From the NCBI GenBank assembly GCA_030052745.1, contig JANBVO010000020.1:558001-622000 (forward strand): a stretch of 64,000 nucleotides of DNA. Reading direction: 5' to 3'. The notes below the pieces were generated by a model, which was not told where the DNA came from, ran no database searches, and saw only the letters and a program-made list of their open reading frames with translations. Below are positions 48,555 to 60,108 of this stretch, piece by piece. Position numbers and translations under genes: made by a program. This DNA comes from Pleurostoma richardsiae. Taxonomy: Eukaryota > Ascomycota > Sordariomycetes > Calosphaeriales > Pleurostomataceae. Position 1 is the first letter of the stretch. Each line of letters starts with the position of its first letter.

Positions 48555-50156
48555 CTAAGCATAGAAGTTGACGGTCTACGTACGAACTCATGTATTAGCT
48601 TCCAGGAATTGAGGACGTTGCGTCGAGGAATTGCAAGTTTATAGCTCACCTCCTTCTTCTTGGCCTGTACTTCAGCGATGGCATCGACGTAGTGTTCATG
48701 GCTAATCTTGTTCTTCCCCATACGCAGCGCAATCATGCCTGCCTCGACGCAGACCGCTTTAAGCATGGCACCACCGAACTCGTCGGTGCTCCGCGCGAGC
48801 TCTCCCCAGTTGACATTCGGATCGACCTTCATCTTTCGACTGTGGATCTTCAAGATCTGGGCCCGTGCTTCCTCGTTCGGGAGTGGGAATTCGATCTTCC
48901 TGTCAAGGCGTCCAGAACGCAAGAGAGCAGGGTCAAGGACATCAACGCGATTTGTCGCGGCCAGCACCTTGATACGGTCATCTGAGGCAAAACCGTCCAG
49001 CTGATTGAGCAGCTCGAGCATCGTTCTTTGCACCTCTCGGTCACCACTTTTCTCGCTATCGAACCGTTTCGTACCGACAGCATCGAGCTCATCGATAAAG
49101 ATGATGGCGGGCGCCTTCTCCTTGGCGAGGGCAAAGCAGTCGCGGACAAGCTTTGCACCATCACCAATGAACATTTGCACTAGCTGCGGGCCCGCAAGCT
49201 TCAGGAAGGTAGCATCGGTCTGTGCGGCGCATGCTCGCGCGAGCAGTGTCTTTCCAGTACCCGGCGGACCGTACATCAACGCACCTATGAGGATGAGGCA
49301 TGTTAGATGAGGAAGCCTAGGAGAGGAGCCAGCCATGTCACCGTCCCATACCTTTCGGAGCTTTGATGCCAATCTTTTTGAACCGGTCTGCTTCTCTCAT
49401 CGGCCACACGATAGCCTCCACCAATTCCTCAATCTGCTTATCCAATCCGCCGACATCGGTGTACTTTTCCGTAGGCTTCTCGTCCACCTCCATAGCTTTG
49501 ACCCTGGAGTCGTATTCAGCCGGTAGAGTGTCGAGAATTAGGTAAGAGTCTTTGTTCACCCCTATAAGGTCACCAGGCTTGAGAGTGTTGGGGTCAACAA
49601 GACCTATGAGAGGGAGAAATATGGTTTGCCGAGTCGAGGTCTTGATGACTGCAGATTTGCCGACCCTTGTCGCGTCCAGATCAATGTTGGCTCCTTCTTC
49701 CGACGACTCGGCGGTGGGATCGAGATCTAGAAGTTCAACGACATTACCGACAAGGTATGGGAGCTGTCTAGATAGTGTAGGTGGACATATCAGCAAGCAC
49801 AGCCAGGAGGGTACGAGGACAGATTCTCATTACCTGTTGTTCGCAATCTTCTCCATGTTCTCCTTGATCTTTTCGCCCATGGTTGCTTTCTCATGTGACA
49901 GCCGCTGATATTCGCTCTTCATGATGCGGGAATCATTCTCGAGGAGGCGTTTGCGGGTCAGGATGTCCTGCGTGCTCAGGCTGAGGATCTCTTCGTCAAG
50001 GACGTCATCTTCGTCCGGCTCGGCATCCTTCATTTCAGCATCGCCATCTGTTGGCGTCTTCTTATCCTTGTCTTTATCGTCTCCCCCATCGTTCTTCTTG
50101 TCCTTGTCACCGCGGTCTCGGCGATCGAGATCGTCGAGCTCTTCGAGAGTGGACAT
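48555..50156 (-). CDS. RPT5: 26S proteasome regulatory ATPase subunit Rpt5 (6A/PSMC3)
   Basis: Exons 49834-50156, 49352-49767, 48650-49284 and 48555-48575 give 464 aa. Rpt5 is one of the six AAA ATPases of the 19S base that unfold substrates and open the 20S gate. An acidic and Lys-rich N-terminal region precedes a coiled-coil stretch ([18 protein letters not shown]), then the OB-like domain ([30 protein letters not shown]). The AAA domain has Walker A GPPGTGKT (252-259), Walker [12 protein letters not shown] and [18 protein letters not shown]. The last exon is 21 nt and encodes TVNFYA, the hydrophobic-Tyr-X tail that docks in 20S pockets. Without it the frame would run on to 48458 with unrelated residues. 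Acceptor and donor sites are canonical. The model is secure. Confidence 0.97.
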
Positions 50157-51189
50157 TGCGAGAGAAGCGAGGTACTAGCAGCGAACAGAGAGAGGGCGGA
50201 TTAAGGAATAGACAGAATGATAAGGGGTGAGTGAGTGATGGACCTGCCCCGGAGCGCGGAAAATTAGGCGTAGTGTGTGCGGATGGAGGTTTCCCGGGTT
50301 GAGTTTTGTGCTTGGTTGAACTGCGTCGAGCTTTAAAGCTGGCTGGGAGCTGCAAGGCAGGCGGCGAGTCGCGTAATCAGACAGACTCCCGTCGCTTGCT
50401 GTATGTCAGTTACCTAAGGCGCTCGCACCTCCCACCTGAGCTATCACGTGATATTATAGTTAGAACGACCGTCTTCAATGCATGATACGACCTAGGTGCC
50501 TACCTAGGTACATTGGAGATGATAATATAGTACGGGATACCTAGGTTCAAGGACTTCAAGCAGAACAATGCGTGCGTACGGAATATTGGTGATCCAAGCC
50601 TGTTGATTTACGCTTTCTATTCTGAGCTTGAGCCCTATGCATTAAGCCACACCTCTCCATCAAACTACAACGCGCTATCGCTACTGCCTACTACTGCACA
50701 AATGAACTACCTTACTATGTAGTTATAACCTGCATGCGATGCACTGAAAGCTGCCCGCGAACACATCCGCTTGGTAGGCATGATAGGATTTCGCATCTCG
50801 CTAGACACTCGAAGCGCCTTGGCCTTCGGAAACAGAGGACGTGTGTCCTGGTGCTGCTACCCACATCGACGAGACGAGTACATGAGCCGGCGTGTCAACC
50901 GATGATAAAATATGTTTCAGAGTGTTCAAACCTCGTGGTTTCTGTCGTCGAACGCTGGATATCAGGCATCTTGTACTCCTGTTGTCGCTCAGAGTGTCTG
51001 CCACCCATATCTCTTCCAATCATGGAACCACTTGAAAATATGACTCGGAAGCAGGTGTGTTGCCAAGCAGACTCAATTCCGACTAGGGGGTATATATCAA
51101 AAGTGCAAGCGCGCAGAGCACGCATAATTAATGCTAGTTGCCTGAAATCGGCATCTCCTCTAATCATAGAACAAATACAGCTTTACCGC
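50157..51189. other. Intergenic region (1.0 kb) with GGTACC-type repeats
   Basis: It is the promoter of Rpt5 and the 3' flank of the small membrane-protein gene. A CCTAGGTGCCTACCTAGG tract is at 50491-50550. A plus frame at 50734-51255 (173 codons) overlaps the last exon of that gene and has no recognisable content. Confidence 0.5.
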
Positions 51190-52135
51190 CTACTCATCAT
51201 CCAATATTCGACTAGCTATTGGCCCAAAGACAGGAAGTTCGAATCTAGTTCCTAGTCAGCATGCCATGCCAATCTTCGCAGAGTAGGTAGGATGAGGAGA
51301 CTCGCCGGTCAAGGGTGTCCGCGTCTCTGTAAGCTCTCATTGTAAGCCATGCGATCAGCGCAAAATCCCCGAGGAGTATGAGCCAGCTTAGTATCGTGGA
51401 CCAAGAAAAGATGAGATGCACGACGAAGATGGCAGTGAACAGCAGGCTGGACTGCCACGCATGAAATCTGGCTCGTAACGTCAGCAAACCGCCAAGTCAC
51501 AAGGAAGGGCTAGCAAATTGAAGGGGACAAGTTGGAAATGCAATGAGGCACCCAGAGAGAAAGAGAATCAGAGGCTGCTACGGTTGAGGAGTGAGAAAGC
51601 AGAGCCATCTCCCCCGGATCGACCATCGGCACAACAGCCCCTTCAATAGGTAACAATATATCCGCACGTTGTTGTCACCGCATCAAGTGCAGAAACGATG
51701 ATGGGACCTGACCGATACGCACCTGACGTAGTCGCTCTTGCGTTCCAGGATCAGCAACAGTATCGCGCCAAGTGGCGGCACTGCCAAATATGCTAGGCAG
51801 GCCTCATAATCGAGCCTGATACCCAGGCTAGTGTCAAACTCGCTTAGGCCTTCCCTATCCGAGGCGAGGCCGCCACCAATATTGCCAAAGTAGCCGTCGC
51901 CGCCGCCGCCGCCGTTGGTTGGTTGGTAGTTTGAGCTTGGGATATTGTGCCAGTTGCGCTGCGGCTGGGGGTGCTGCAGTGGAGGCGGGCTGCTTTGATT
52001 GGGTCTCTTCGGGTAATGGGACGGAGAGAATGGCCTCCTCTCGAGCGAGGCGCGCGGTGACGCAGGGCTTTCCTGACCTGGCGAGAGGGTCCGGCCATGC
52101 TCCGGTGGGGATGACTGATACGGCGCAAAGTCCAT
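51190..52135 (-). CDS. Small conserved fungal membrane protein (three to four helices)
   Basis: Exons 51723-52135, 51306-51467 and 51190-51244 give 209 aa. The N-terminal 100 residues are Pro/Ser/Gln-rich and disordered, with a Gly run. Hydrophobic segments are at about 112-130, 147-163 and 165-182. The joined block LDYEACLAYLAVPPLGAILL, KSDYVR and FHAWQSSLLFTAIF resembles conserved fungal membrane proteins of unknown function that have an FHAWQ signature. The last intron is read as GC-AG (donor GCGAGT after GACCG), because this gives LDRFELPVFGPIASRILDDE; a GT donor 3 nt downstream would give a nonsense tail. Cellular location is not known. The family match is from memory. Confidence 0.75.
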
Positions 52136-52484
52136 CCGAAATCTCTATCACCTCGGGGTGATATATATCTTAGCCGAAACTTATTCTCCTGCCGACTGCG
52201 CTCTGCTTAAGAAGATAACAAACAAACGTAAGGCACGGGACGGTGGGTTGTTGTAAAGATCTCAGCTCTCCCAAAGATGAATGGACGCGACAGATGGCTC
52301 GTGACGGACAGAGCACATGCACGCTAAGATTGGCGTACAGTGGTGCTAGAGGGGGCTGGAGAGCCTCAACGCGGTAAGTGGGTCTACTACCGACCAGTAC
52401 GATACTGTGTATATAGGTACTGTAGTACATCTTATCTACGGAGTAGGTACCTTGCCGACATAGGTACATACACGTGAAGGAGCG

Positions 52485-52558
52485 GGTCCGGCAGAAGTTG
52501 AACTCCGTCAATTGTCTTCCTTCGGACCACTCTACCAAGTAGAGGATTTTACAATCCT
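52485..52558. repeat. Cluster of three short inverted repeats
   Basis: GGTCCG (52485-52490) pairs with CGGACC (52523-52528); CTCTAC (52530-52535) pairs with GTAGAG (52539-52544); AGGATT (52543-52548) pairs with AATCCT (52553-52558). They are perfect 6-bp stems; the last two overlap by 2 nt. It does not fold as a tRNA. Confidence 0.5.
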
Positions 52559-52595
52559 ATCGGGCCAGCGGGCTCATTCCTAGGCTGTATAGACT

Positions 52596-52645
52596 CAGGT
52601 GCCTACCTACCTTGCTACCTAGGTAGGTACCAGGGTACCTAGCTA
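52596..52645. repeat. GGTACC/CCTAGG short-repeat tract
   Basis: TACCTACCTTGCTACCTAGG and AGGTACCAGGGTACCTAG units are present. Confidence 0.7.
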
Positions 52646-52986
52646 AATATCTATCTTATTCGCCGAAAATGTCGTATGGGTAACATATCAATACAGGGAA
52701 TTATAGTATCACGTAAAGTCAGCACAAGAAGTACTGGAACTTCGTTGTGTGGAGCTCTGAGTGAAGGCAAGCGCACCACCGCGTCTTTCAGTACCTTAGG
52801 TACCTAGTTAAACCTGCGCTACTACTCTTAGAGAATTAGCATGTAGATCTGCGTAGGTGACATTTCAACCCATCTGTTTGACATACAGGCTACTACAGCT
52901 ATAATACAGCATACACAACAATGAACGGCGACAAGTAGGGTCACGGACCAAAAGGCACGTCTTGTACCCGATCGATTCGCCAGAAA

Positions 52987-54021
52987 CTACTCCTTCTTCG
53001 CCCCTGTACTCTCTTCTTCCTCTCCTTCCAAAATAGCCCTCCGGCTCTCCATTGTTAGCCATAAACTCTTTCCCGCCGCATCCAAGGTCGTAGTCAGGCT
53101 CAAGCCAGCGCTTTGTAGCATTGCTACAAGCCGTGCCCTCAGGCCATCTAGGCCACCCTCGATGCCACCGACCCACCTGACACCTTCAGGATCAAATACT
53201 TTGCCCTCGATCCTTCCACCAACGAGGAGCAGTTTCTGCAACCCATTTTGCACGGCTATATCATAATATCCGGGGTTCTTCTTGCGGGAAGGAGCGGAAA
53301 ATGCCGGCGGAGACGGCGAAAGGACGGTAAGCGCAGCCGCAAGGTGTTGTGGTGAGACTGCAGGGAACGTGAGCAAGGCGAGCGGTCCCACAAAGAGCGG
53401 CGCGAGTTGGGCATAGACAGAATTCTCTGGCACGCTGGCTTCAGCAGATTTGACGGCCTGGTACGCCGCCCTCGACAAGTCGTGGGTGTATGCCTTATCC
53501 ACCACTGATGTCGCGGAAGCTGAGACGGAAGCTGGGTCAAAAAACTCGACGATTTTAAGCGCCTGGTCCAGCATGCGCGTCCGGATGACCTGCAACTGAA
53601 TTGCAGAGGTTATGTCTATGGATGCTTGAGGACTGACTGGAGAGGCAGCTGGTGCCGAGACCTCAGCAAGCGCCAGATTAAGCTCGCGCCTGATGGCAGC
53701 CCACTCCAGCGCCGTGAGGTTGTTGTGTTGGAAGATGAGAATCAGTGGGGTTGACCGGAGGAGAGACGTGTAGGCGCGGAGCAGCTGGGATTTGCGCACT
53801 TCGGGAGGTCGTGCGGTCGGGGGCTTTGTAGGAGGCACGTAGTCGTCTGGCAGTCTCAGGGCAGAAGAGACAACAGAGCGTGCGGTTGCATAGTCTCTCT
53901 GTGACAGATTCGTCAACCGGAGCTGCCATATCGAAGCGGTGCATCGTGATGCCAGCGGGGTCTGCTGCGTAAGGGAATTTGCTAGCCTGCTTGCAGCTCG
54001 ACAAGGAGTTCTGGCCGGCAT
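52987..54021 (-). CDS. MRPL11: Mitochondrial large-subunit ribosomal protein uL10m
   Basis: A single exon of 344 aa. uL10m forms the base of the stalk of the mitochondrial ribosome that recruits translation GTPases. The N-terminus ([20 protein letters not shown]) is Arg-, Ala- and Ser-rich without acid residues, as expected for mitochondrial import. Conserved parts include [40 protein letters not shown] and [20 protein letters not shown], then [20 protein letters not shown], the recognisable L10 core. A Lys/Glu-rich tail ends the protein. There are no introns, unlike most neighbours. It is close to the TRP4 gene but transcribed away from it. Yeast numbering differs; MRPL11 is the yeast name for this subunit. 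Confidence 0.88.
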   Translation of the reverse strand: MPARTPCRAASRLANSLTQQTPLASRCTASIWQLRLTNLSQRDYATARSVVSSALRLPDDYVPPTKPPTARPPEVRKSQLLRAYTSLLRSTPLILIFQHNNLTALEWAAIRRELNLALAEVSAPAASPVSPQASIDITSAIQLQVIRTRMLDQALKIVEFFDPASVSASATSVVDKAYTHDLSRAAYQAVKSAEASVPENSVYAQLAPLFVGPLALLTFPAVSPQHLAAALTVLSPSPPAFSAPSRKKNPGYYDIAVQNGLQKLLLVGGRIEGKVFDPEGVRWVGGIEGGLDGLRARLVAMLQSAGLSLTTTLDAAGKSLWLTMESRRAILEGEEEESTGAKKE

Positions 54022-54677
54022 GTCCGGCAGGTATTCAGACGAGAGGCCCGGATAGCTGGCTGGCAGATGCTGAGCTGTATGGGTAATAGGAAATTACGTC
54101 GAGTATCTTTTGAAGGCAACCGGTTGAGAGGCAGGTCGGATCCAGGCTGCTGCTCTTCTCGGTTTTCCGACTGTCTAGAGAGACGTTCGTTTGAGTTGGT
54201 CTCCAAATTTTTGGCTACGAGATTGCCGAAGCACGGGCCACCAGGTACGAACGATTCCCAAGGTGGGGCTGAGAACAGCAAGGTGCCTTATGTACTTTGC
54301 TGTGGCAGTGTGGTTAACTTATCTTAATTGCCTGAGGTACCTACCCCAGGTATTTTAGCACTCGCACTCCCCGGCAGTAGGATGGGGTCAGGTCGCGCGG
54401 CTCAACTCAGGTGGTGGAGACTCTGTACCTCAACTAGGTACCTGCCTGCTTAGACAGGTACCTGCTAGGCACTTGTAGACCCACTAAAAAAAGACCTGTA
54501 GCGAGTGAGTCAACTGACATGAACAATATGATCAACCACCTTTGTCGTAGCAGGTGGGAGCAGCGTTCTCGACCCGTAAATGCCTTTAGTCGACTCAGCT
54601 ACGTCTTCAGCTTGTCTACCACCTCCTTCCAGACTGCATCTCGTCTCGCCTAGACTCAAAAGGACAAGACCGGGAAC
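54022..54677. other. Divergent intergenic region (656 bp) with GGTACC-type repeats
   Basis: Shared promoter space of the uL10m and TRP4 genes. GGTACC copies are at 54333-54355 and 54435-54475. Confidence 0.55.
54333..54475. repeat. GGTACC-type short-repeat tract
   Basis: GAGGTACCTACCCCAGGTA and TAGGTACCTGCCTG and ACAGGTACCTGCTAGG copies are spread over about 140 bp. Confidence 0.65.
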
Positions 54678-56011
54678 ATGAAGGCTACAATGCCAATCCT
54701 CGCGGGGTCGGCGGCCGTGAACCAACCCCTCATCGACATGAAGCCATTGCTCAGCCGTCTCTGGCCGCTGCAGCCAGCGGTAACCCCGGATGAGATAGCC
54801 GAGGCAATTTCCTACTTCTTTACAAACCAAGTATCTGATGTGCAAGCCGGGTCGCTTCTGATCTGCCTGCACTTCACCGGCCTGGACCGCCAAGCCGAGG
54901 TCCTCGCGAAATGTGCAGCCAAGATGAGGCAGTGTGCAGCGAGGATTGACAGCACTCAGCTAAACAGCGTGATTAAATCTAAGGGAAAGGGAGAGGGTGC
55001 CTACCTAGGCGGACTGGTGAGTCTCACGATACAGCCACGAGGCAATTCGCACAGAGGCTGACCCGGCAATCACCTTAGTGTGACATCGTAGGCACCGGCG
55101 GTGATTCACACAACACGTTCAATATCTCAACCACGTCGTCCATCATCGCATCCTCACTGCTTCTTGTCGCCAAACACGGCAACCGCGCCTCGACGTCCAA
55201 GTCCGGCTCTGCTGATCTGCTTGCCAACATGCAGCCACTCGCACCACGAATATCCTCTGTCACGCCGCTGACAATCGCAGAGGTCTACTCCAGAACAAAC
55301 TACGCCTTTCTATTTGCTCCCGTCTTCCATCCTGGGATGCGGTATGTCGCACCAGTACGCAAGCAGCTTCCCTGGCGTACAATCTTCAATCTTGTGGGCC
55401 CGCTGGCCAATCCAGTAGACACACACGACGTACCACTGATAGAAGCCCGCGTTCTTGGTGTGGCGCGGCGAGACATTGGACCAGTGTTTGCTGAGGCGCT
55501 CCGTATGTCGGGCGGTCGCAAGGCTATGGTCGTGTGCGGGGAGGAGGAACTGGACGAGATTAGCTGCGCCGGCCCGACCCTGTGCTGGAGATTGAAGGTC
55601 GAAGAAGGTGCGGGAGAAGGAGGGCCTGTGGAGATCGAACACTTCAAACTTTGCCCAGAGGACTTTGGCTTGAAGCGACATCCGCTGAGTTCGGTGTCGC
55701 CAGGCAAGGAGCCAGCGGAGAACGCGGCTATCTTGACGAAAATACTGAAAAATGAGCTGGCGGAAAACGACCCAATCTTGGAGTTCGTTCTCATGAATAC
55801 GGCCGCCCTTTTCGTTATCTCTGGTATCTGTGAGGCGAACTCCAGTTCCCTAGGAGCCGGCGATGACGGGCGAGTAATCGTGGAAAGGGGACCCGGCGGT
55901 CAACGCTGGAAAGAGGGTGTGCGGAGGGCAAGATGGGCGCTCAGGAGCGGGGAGGCCTGGAGGCAATGGAGCGCATTTGTTGAGGTCACTAATGGCTTCA
56001 GCAACGAGTAA
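54678..56011 (+). CDS. TRP4: Anthranilate phosphoribosyltransferase
   Basis: Exons 54678-55016 and 55079-56011 give 423 aa. This is the second step of tryptophan synthesis: anthranilate plus phosphoribosyl diphosphate gives phosphoribosylanthranilate. The phosphate-binding motif GTGGDSHNTFNIST opens exon 2 right after the junction GGL|CDIVGTGGD. Next come KHGNRASTSKSGSADLL, then FLFAPVFHPGMRYVAPVRKQ with RTIFNLVGPLANP and the acidic GEEELDEIS, all conserved in the family. The N-terminal helical domain is encoded by exon 1. The start at 54678 is the first in-frame ATG before the conserved PLLSRLWP; an earlier start is not seen. It is cytosolic, and dimeric in the family. The intron is 62 nt. 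Confidence 0.95.
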
Positions 56012-56329
56012 CGTGAGTGAACCAAGTTATGTCAAGGTCAGGATATCCAGGCAACTCCGCGATTCCCTTGCAAGGGTGATCGGGCAGTATAGGTGCGTTA
56101 TGAGGATGGCGTTCAAAAAGTTGAGTCTGTACTGGAACTGGACTAAATTCATTACTCGCAACAAGAGATATATTCCACCCTGTTCTATTACTATGTCCGC
56201 CCACTCTGCCCACCACCTTGCTTTCACGGACCTCTTGGTCTTCCCCTTTAGCATGTGCGACAATGTCCCAAAGACCAAAGCCAATGATGTGTATATCTCC
56301 ACTCTTTATGCCAGCCAAACGATTTAGAA
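56012..56329. other. Convergent intergenic region (318 bp)
   Basis: This is 3' space between TRP4 and the tRNA ligase. No further signal is seen. Confidence 0.5.
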
Positions 56330-58844
56330 CTATCTAGACAACACGCCTCGCACGACTCCCCTTAGCATCACTCGACCATCGAGAACAATATCTGAGACTC
56401 CCGTTGAATTGCTACTACCCTCCTGCAGCCAGCGTGCGAGGAGATCATTGCTCTCCTTAGGCTTCACCCCGTCATCACGGGTGCCAACTGTAATATGCGC
56501 GACCTTGTTGACGCATTCCCACTTTCCCTCCGGATCAAGAATACGCACCACAATGGCCATTATTCGGTCGTCAAATACGAGCTGCCGATTTTCCCGGTCA
56601 GTTTTGGTAACAAAAGGAGTATAGAGGAAGATCGGCACGCACCCGCTCGAGTAAAACCTCGCACTCTCCAAACTTTCCGTCGGCTGCCCCGCTCGCATCA
56701 GCCTCGGCTTGCAAGTGTATGTACTTCTCCCATGTCTCCGGGTGCTCCTTGGCTGTAGCACGGTGCATAAGCGTGACATGAAACTTGGGCTGGATACGGC
56801 GAGTCCCCTGCAGCTGCTTGTAGAAACGGGCCTGCTCGGCGTTCGTGGACTTGAAAGTCCTCTCGAGTAGCAAGTTGATATCCTTTGTGGAAACGTCAAT
56901 CGCCACGTATTCGAGAAGCTTCTTTCTGGGGCCCTGGGCCGGCGGGGCCCGAGTGTTATTCTGCGTGCTCTTCTTTCCACTGCCACGGTTGGGTATGGTA
57001 TGTCTTAGATCTGGTCTGTACTCTTCAAGCGCGGATTGAATAGCCCCATCCATCTCCAGGGACGAAGGCACCGAACTAATCAAATTTGGATACAGACGTT
57101 TGAGCTCGGTACACACGATCTCGAGGTTCGCTCGACTGCCAGCAGTAGGGTCCAAGTTAATGACTGCATCAAAGCCATCATCAGGGGGCCGCTCTGAATC
57201 GCACTCCTCAAAACGATGGATGAATCCTTCCATGATGCCGGTGACTTTGTCTCGGTCTGTAGCGGCTTGGATGGTCTGATGATTATCGCCACGTCTGAAT
57301 ACTCGCTCCCTAGTTATCCGACGAATTTCGTCAATATTGTCGTGGACGTAATTCAAGGCCACTAAGCGAGCACTGGGGTGCTGCATCTTGACGTCGGTGA
57401 TGATCTGTTTCCTTTCGTGGCGCTGCGCATTGTTGCGATCAGCTGTGACGGCACAGTGTTCTTGCAACTGGTCAAGGACCATCCTTGTGAATCGAGGTGG
57501 TCTCTTCGGTCCAGTTATGTTGTCGTTCTGAACATGGCCGAAGTTGAACAGCTTGGAGAGAGCCACCGCGATAGTCGTCTTGCCACAGCCTATAGTAGCA
57601 ATAGGCACGAGTATAACATCACCCTTCACCTCGGCCTTTCCGTCGACGCCGTATACATTCTCGAACTGGGCAGCGTCAGAACCCTTAATGTTCTTGAACG
57701 CCAGAAAATCGTTACGCAGCGAGATGATGCCATGGTTCTGGCTATAGAGCTTCCCCAGACTAGGGTCGGCCGCCAGTCGCTTTCTTGCGTAGAGGAGGTA
57801 TTCCTCCGTGATTTTGGCATGTTTCTTGTACTTCGGCACCCTGCCTGCTATGATGGCCTTCGTACACTCCCTCCACTGCCTGTACATGAGATAAGGCTCC
57901 TCAAACTTGTACTTGAAGAACCAGTCCTGCCCTGGCACCGCCGCCGGCATGTGGAATCGCTTGCAACGGATGACGAAACCCTCGACGTCACGACCTTCGT
58001 GCGCTCCGGTCTCGGCAACCTTTTCGAGGAAGCTCTTCACCTCGTTAATGTCGTCCATCGTGATCAGTCCGACCTTCCGGAAGCCCCAGTCGTCGGCGAA
58101 TTGCTGTACCGCAGAACTAGGGTACGTAACAAAGGCCGGGAGGTTCAGATTCAAGCCATGCAGGTAAAGCCCAGCTTTCCCTGGACCATAAGCAAGGATA
58201 TGCTCCTCGAATGTGTCGTCACACAGCTCAGCCACAGCGGTAACATTTCGTCTTCGAAGTTCCCTGGCAAGATCCTGCTTCGAGCGCCCGATTCTTTGCA
58301 GCTGCTCTACCAAGGCCTGCTCGCCTGCGCTGGCATGGCTGACCTCGACATCACTGCGATCCCCCGTTGAATGCTTGCTGCAAACGAGAAGGGTGCCATC
58401 CTCCAGACCGCTAATGAAGATGATACACCCATTCTCCTTGAGAGTCAATTCATATGGTCCTTGAGTCTGTGACTGGATATTCTCCCATCGGGTCTCAAAG
58501 ACTTCACCGACATTAAAGAACTTATCGTAGCCGCGCACAGCAATCTCTGGGGTACGCTCCCTGGCACAGGTGGTGAACAGTCCACGGGCATACGTGGGGA
58601 GATCACGCTTCTTGTAGTCCCAGTCCTGGAAGCGCCACGAGTCCACGACTATACCGCTGAGAGAGCTTGCCACGTCAAATCGTGTCTTCTTCACGCTAAA
58701 GCCGTGCTTCTTTCTTGACTTCGCGCAATCCTCGAGGGCCCGAACCAGGCTCGCAACTTTCTGGGTGTCCTGGGCAATATATGGTACCGCCGCGGCGTTT
58801 TGGCTGGCCCGAGCGGCTGCCTCTCCAGACGCCGCCTGCTCCAT
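56330..58844 (-). CDS. TRL1: Fungal tRNA ligase (Trl1)
   Basis: Exons 56643-58844 and 56330-56581 give 817 aa from the ATG at 58844. The enzyme joins tRNA halves after intron removal and ligates HAC1-type mRNA in the unfolded protein response. Three activities are visible: the N-terminal adenylyltransferase/ligase with the nucleotidyl Lys136 in LKENG and DVEGFVIRCKRF; the central kinase P-loop IATIGCGKTTIAVAL; and the C-terminal cyclic phosphodiesterase with two HxT motifs, KFHVTLMH in exon 1 and AHITVGT in exon 2. Exon 2 is required to complete the second HxT; the junction is LLER|LVFDDRIMAIVV. The start was set by the ATG context CACAATGG; in-frame upstream ATGs at 58892 and 59054 would add 16 or 70 residues. 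Length is normal for the family. Confidence 0.95.
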
Positions 58845-60108
58845 TGTGTGGGAAAAGTATGGTTGTCTGAGCTCGCCTCTGCCCTGCGACATTGCGGAGA
58901 GGCGATCAGAGAACAAGCAAAGACCTTTGCAGGTACCGCTGATACGCGTGGTATGGTTGAAGTATGCCTTGGGGAGAGCTGCAGGCGAGAGATCTGAAAT
59001 AGTGGTGCTGAGAGAAATTTTCTGGACGTAGTGAGATGCGATCTTCCACATCAACCCAACGAGACAAAATTTGTCGTCTGCCTGACCTTGCGAAGTTTTG
59101 GAAGAGCAAGATAAATGGCCGTGGCATCAAGCATAACTCAAGGAAAGGAAGGCGCCGGGAGCCAGTGAGAACAAATCCTCGTGGAGAGTGCCTAAAGGTA
59201 GGTAGGTACCTAGGTACTCAACTAAAGACTTCCACCGTCGTGACTCAACCGGCAACCCTGCTGCCACCGCCTCAGATTCGAATCTTTGGCGGGATTAAAG
59301 GGCAGGCCTGTAAGGTGAAGGGAGTTGACCTACCTAACAGTAGAATCAGAAGACCGGTTAATAGGCGTTGTGATACAGGACAGCTACGTATCTGTAGCTT
59401 CCTATCGTCGCTCTTCTATGAGGCGAATCTTGGGGAGACGGGCTGCTCATTTTGGCCATTAGCGTGTGAGTTGGGGAGGAAGGCTCAAGCTACGGCTGAG
59501 TTCTTAGGACATACAATACAGCCAGGTACCTAAGGTACTTAACATGTCGCATAAGGCACCTAAGGTCGGTACCTACCTGGTAGGTAAGGTAGCTTTAATG
59601 TAATCTTACGTGTGCACTGGCAGGTCCACCTGGGTAACTACCATGTACTACCTACAAAGTACCTTACCAGCATAAGGTAGTAGGTACGGAGGACCCTACC
59701 AGAAGAACTGTCTCAGAGCATCCGAAGCCCATAAATTCCTTCAGAAGTCTTTCAGGTGGAAGACTCTATAACAAAGTCCATATATAAGCTATAATACACA
59801 CTATATATTGCCGGATTGGTCGGAAACGGGGAGACAGTTGTTTTGGTAGGGCCCTCCGTACCTAGGTACTGTGGTACGGTGATCGCCCGCGCCTGGGCCC
59901 CGCCAGAAAATTGAAGAGAGGCGGCAAGTCCCAAGACGAGGTGCCTTGGTACCTATGGCTTCCGTCTCAAGGACACCGATTGTTTTTCTCTGCCATCACC
60001 CAATCTAATAGGAGCCATAAGAAACAAGCTTAACTACAACCGCACTTCCTCCTTGTTCTCACGCTGTTTCTTGATCGAGTCGGTTCTCCTACCATACAGC
60101 CCTCTTTA
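58845..60108. other. Divergent intergenic region (1.26 kb) with GGTACC-type repeats
   Basis: Promoters of the tRNA ligase and the ankyrin gene. Dense repeat copies at 59195-59220 and 59520-59700. A 165-codon plus frame at 59036-59533 has no recognisable content. If the ligase starts upstream, part of this is coding. Confidence 0.5.
59195..59700. repeat. GGTACC/CCTAGG short-repeat tract
   Basis: AGGTAGGTAGGTACCTAGGT, CAGGTACCTAAGGTAC, GGTACCTACCTGGTAGG and AAAGTACCTTACC units are seen; the densest block is 59520-59600. Confidence 0.75.

Larger units (their letters stand above)
52136..52986. other. Intergenic region (851 bp) with hairpins and repeats
   Basis: It holds inverted repeats at 52485-52558 and a GGTACC-type tract at 52596-52645 and 52796-52810. 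A 122-codon minus frame at 52170-52538 overlaps the hairpins and is not supported. Confidence 0.5.

Noticed and set aside
52480-52580. Possible tRNA on either strand
   Set aside because: An A-box-like string and several stems exist, but acceptor and T stems do not pair and the stem order is wrong; kept only as an inverted-repeat cluster.
57378-58370. 330-codon plus-strand open frame
   Set aside because: Antisense to the tRNA ligase coding sequence; no family resemblance.
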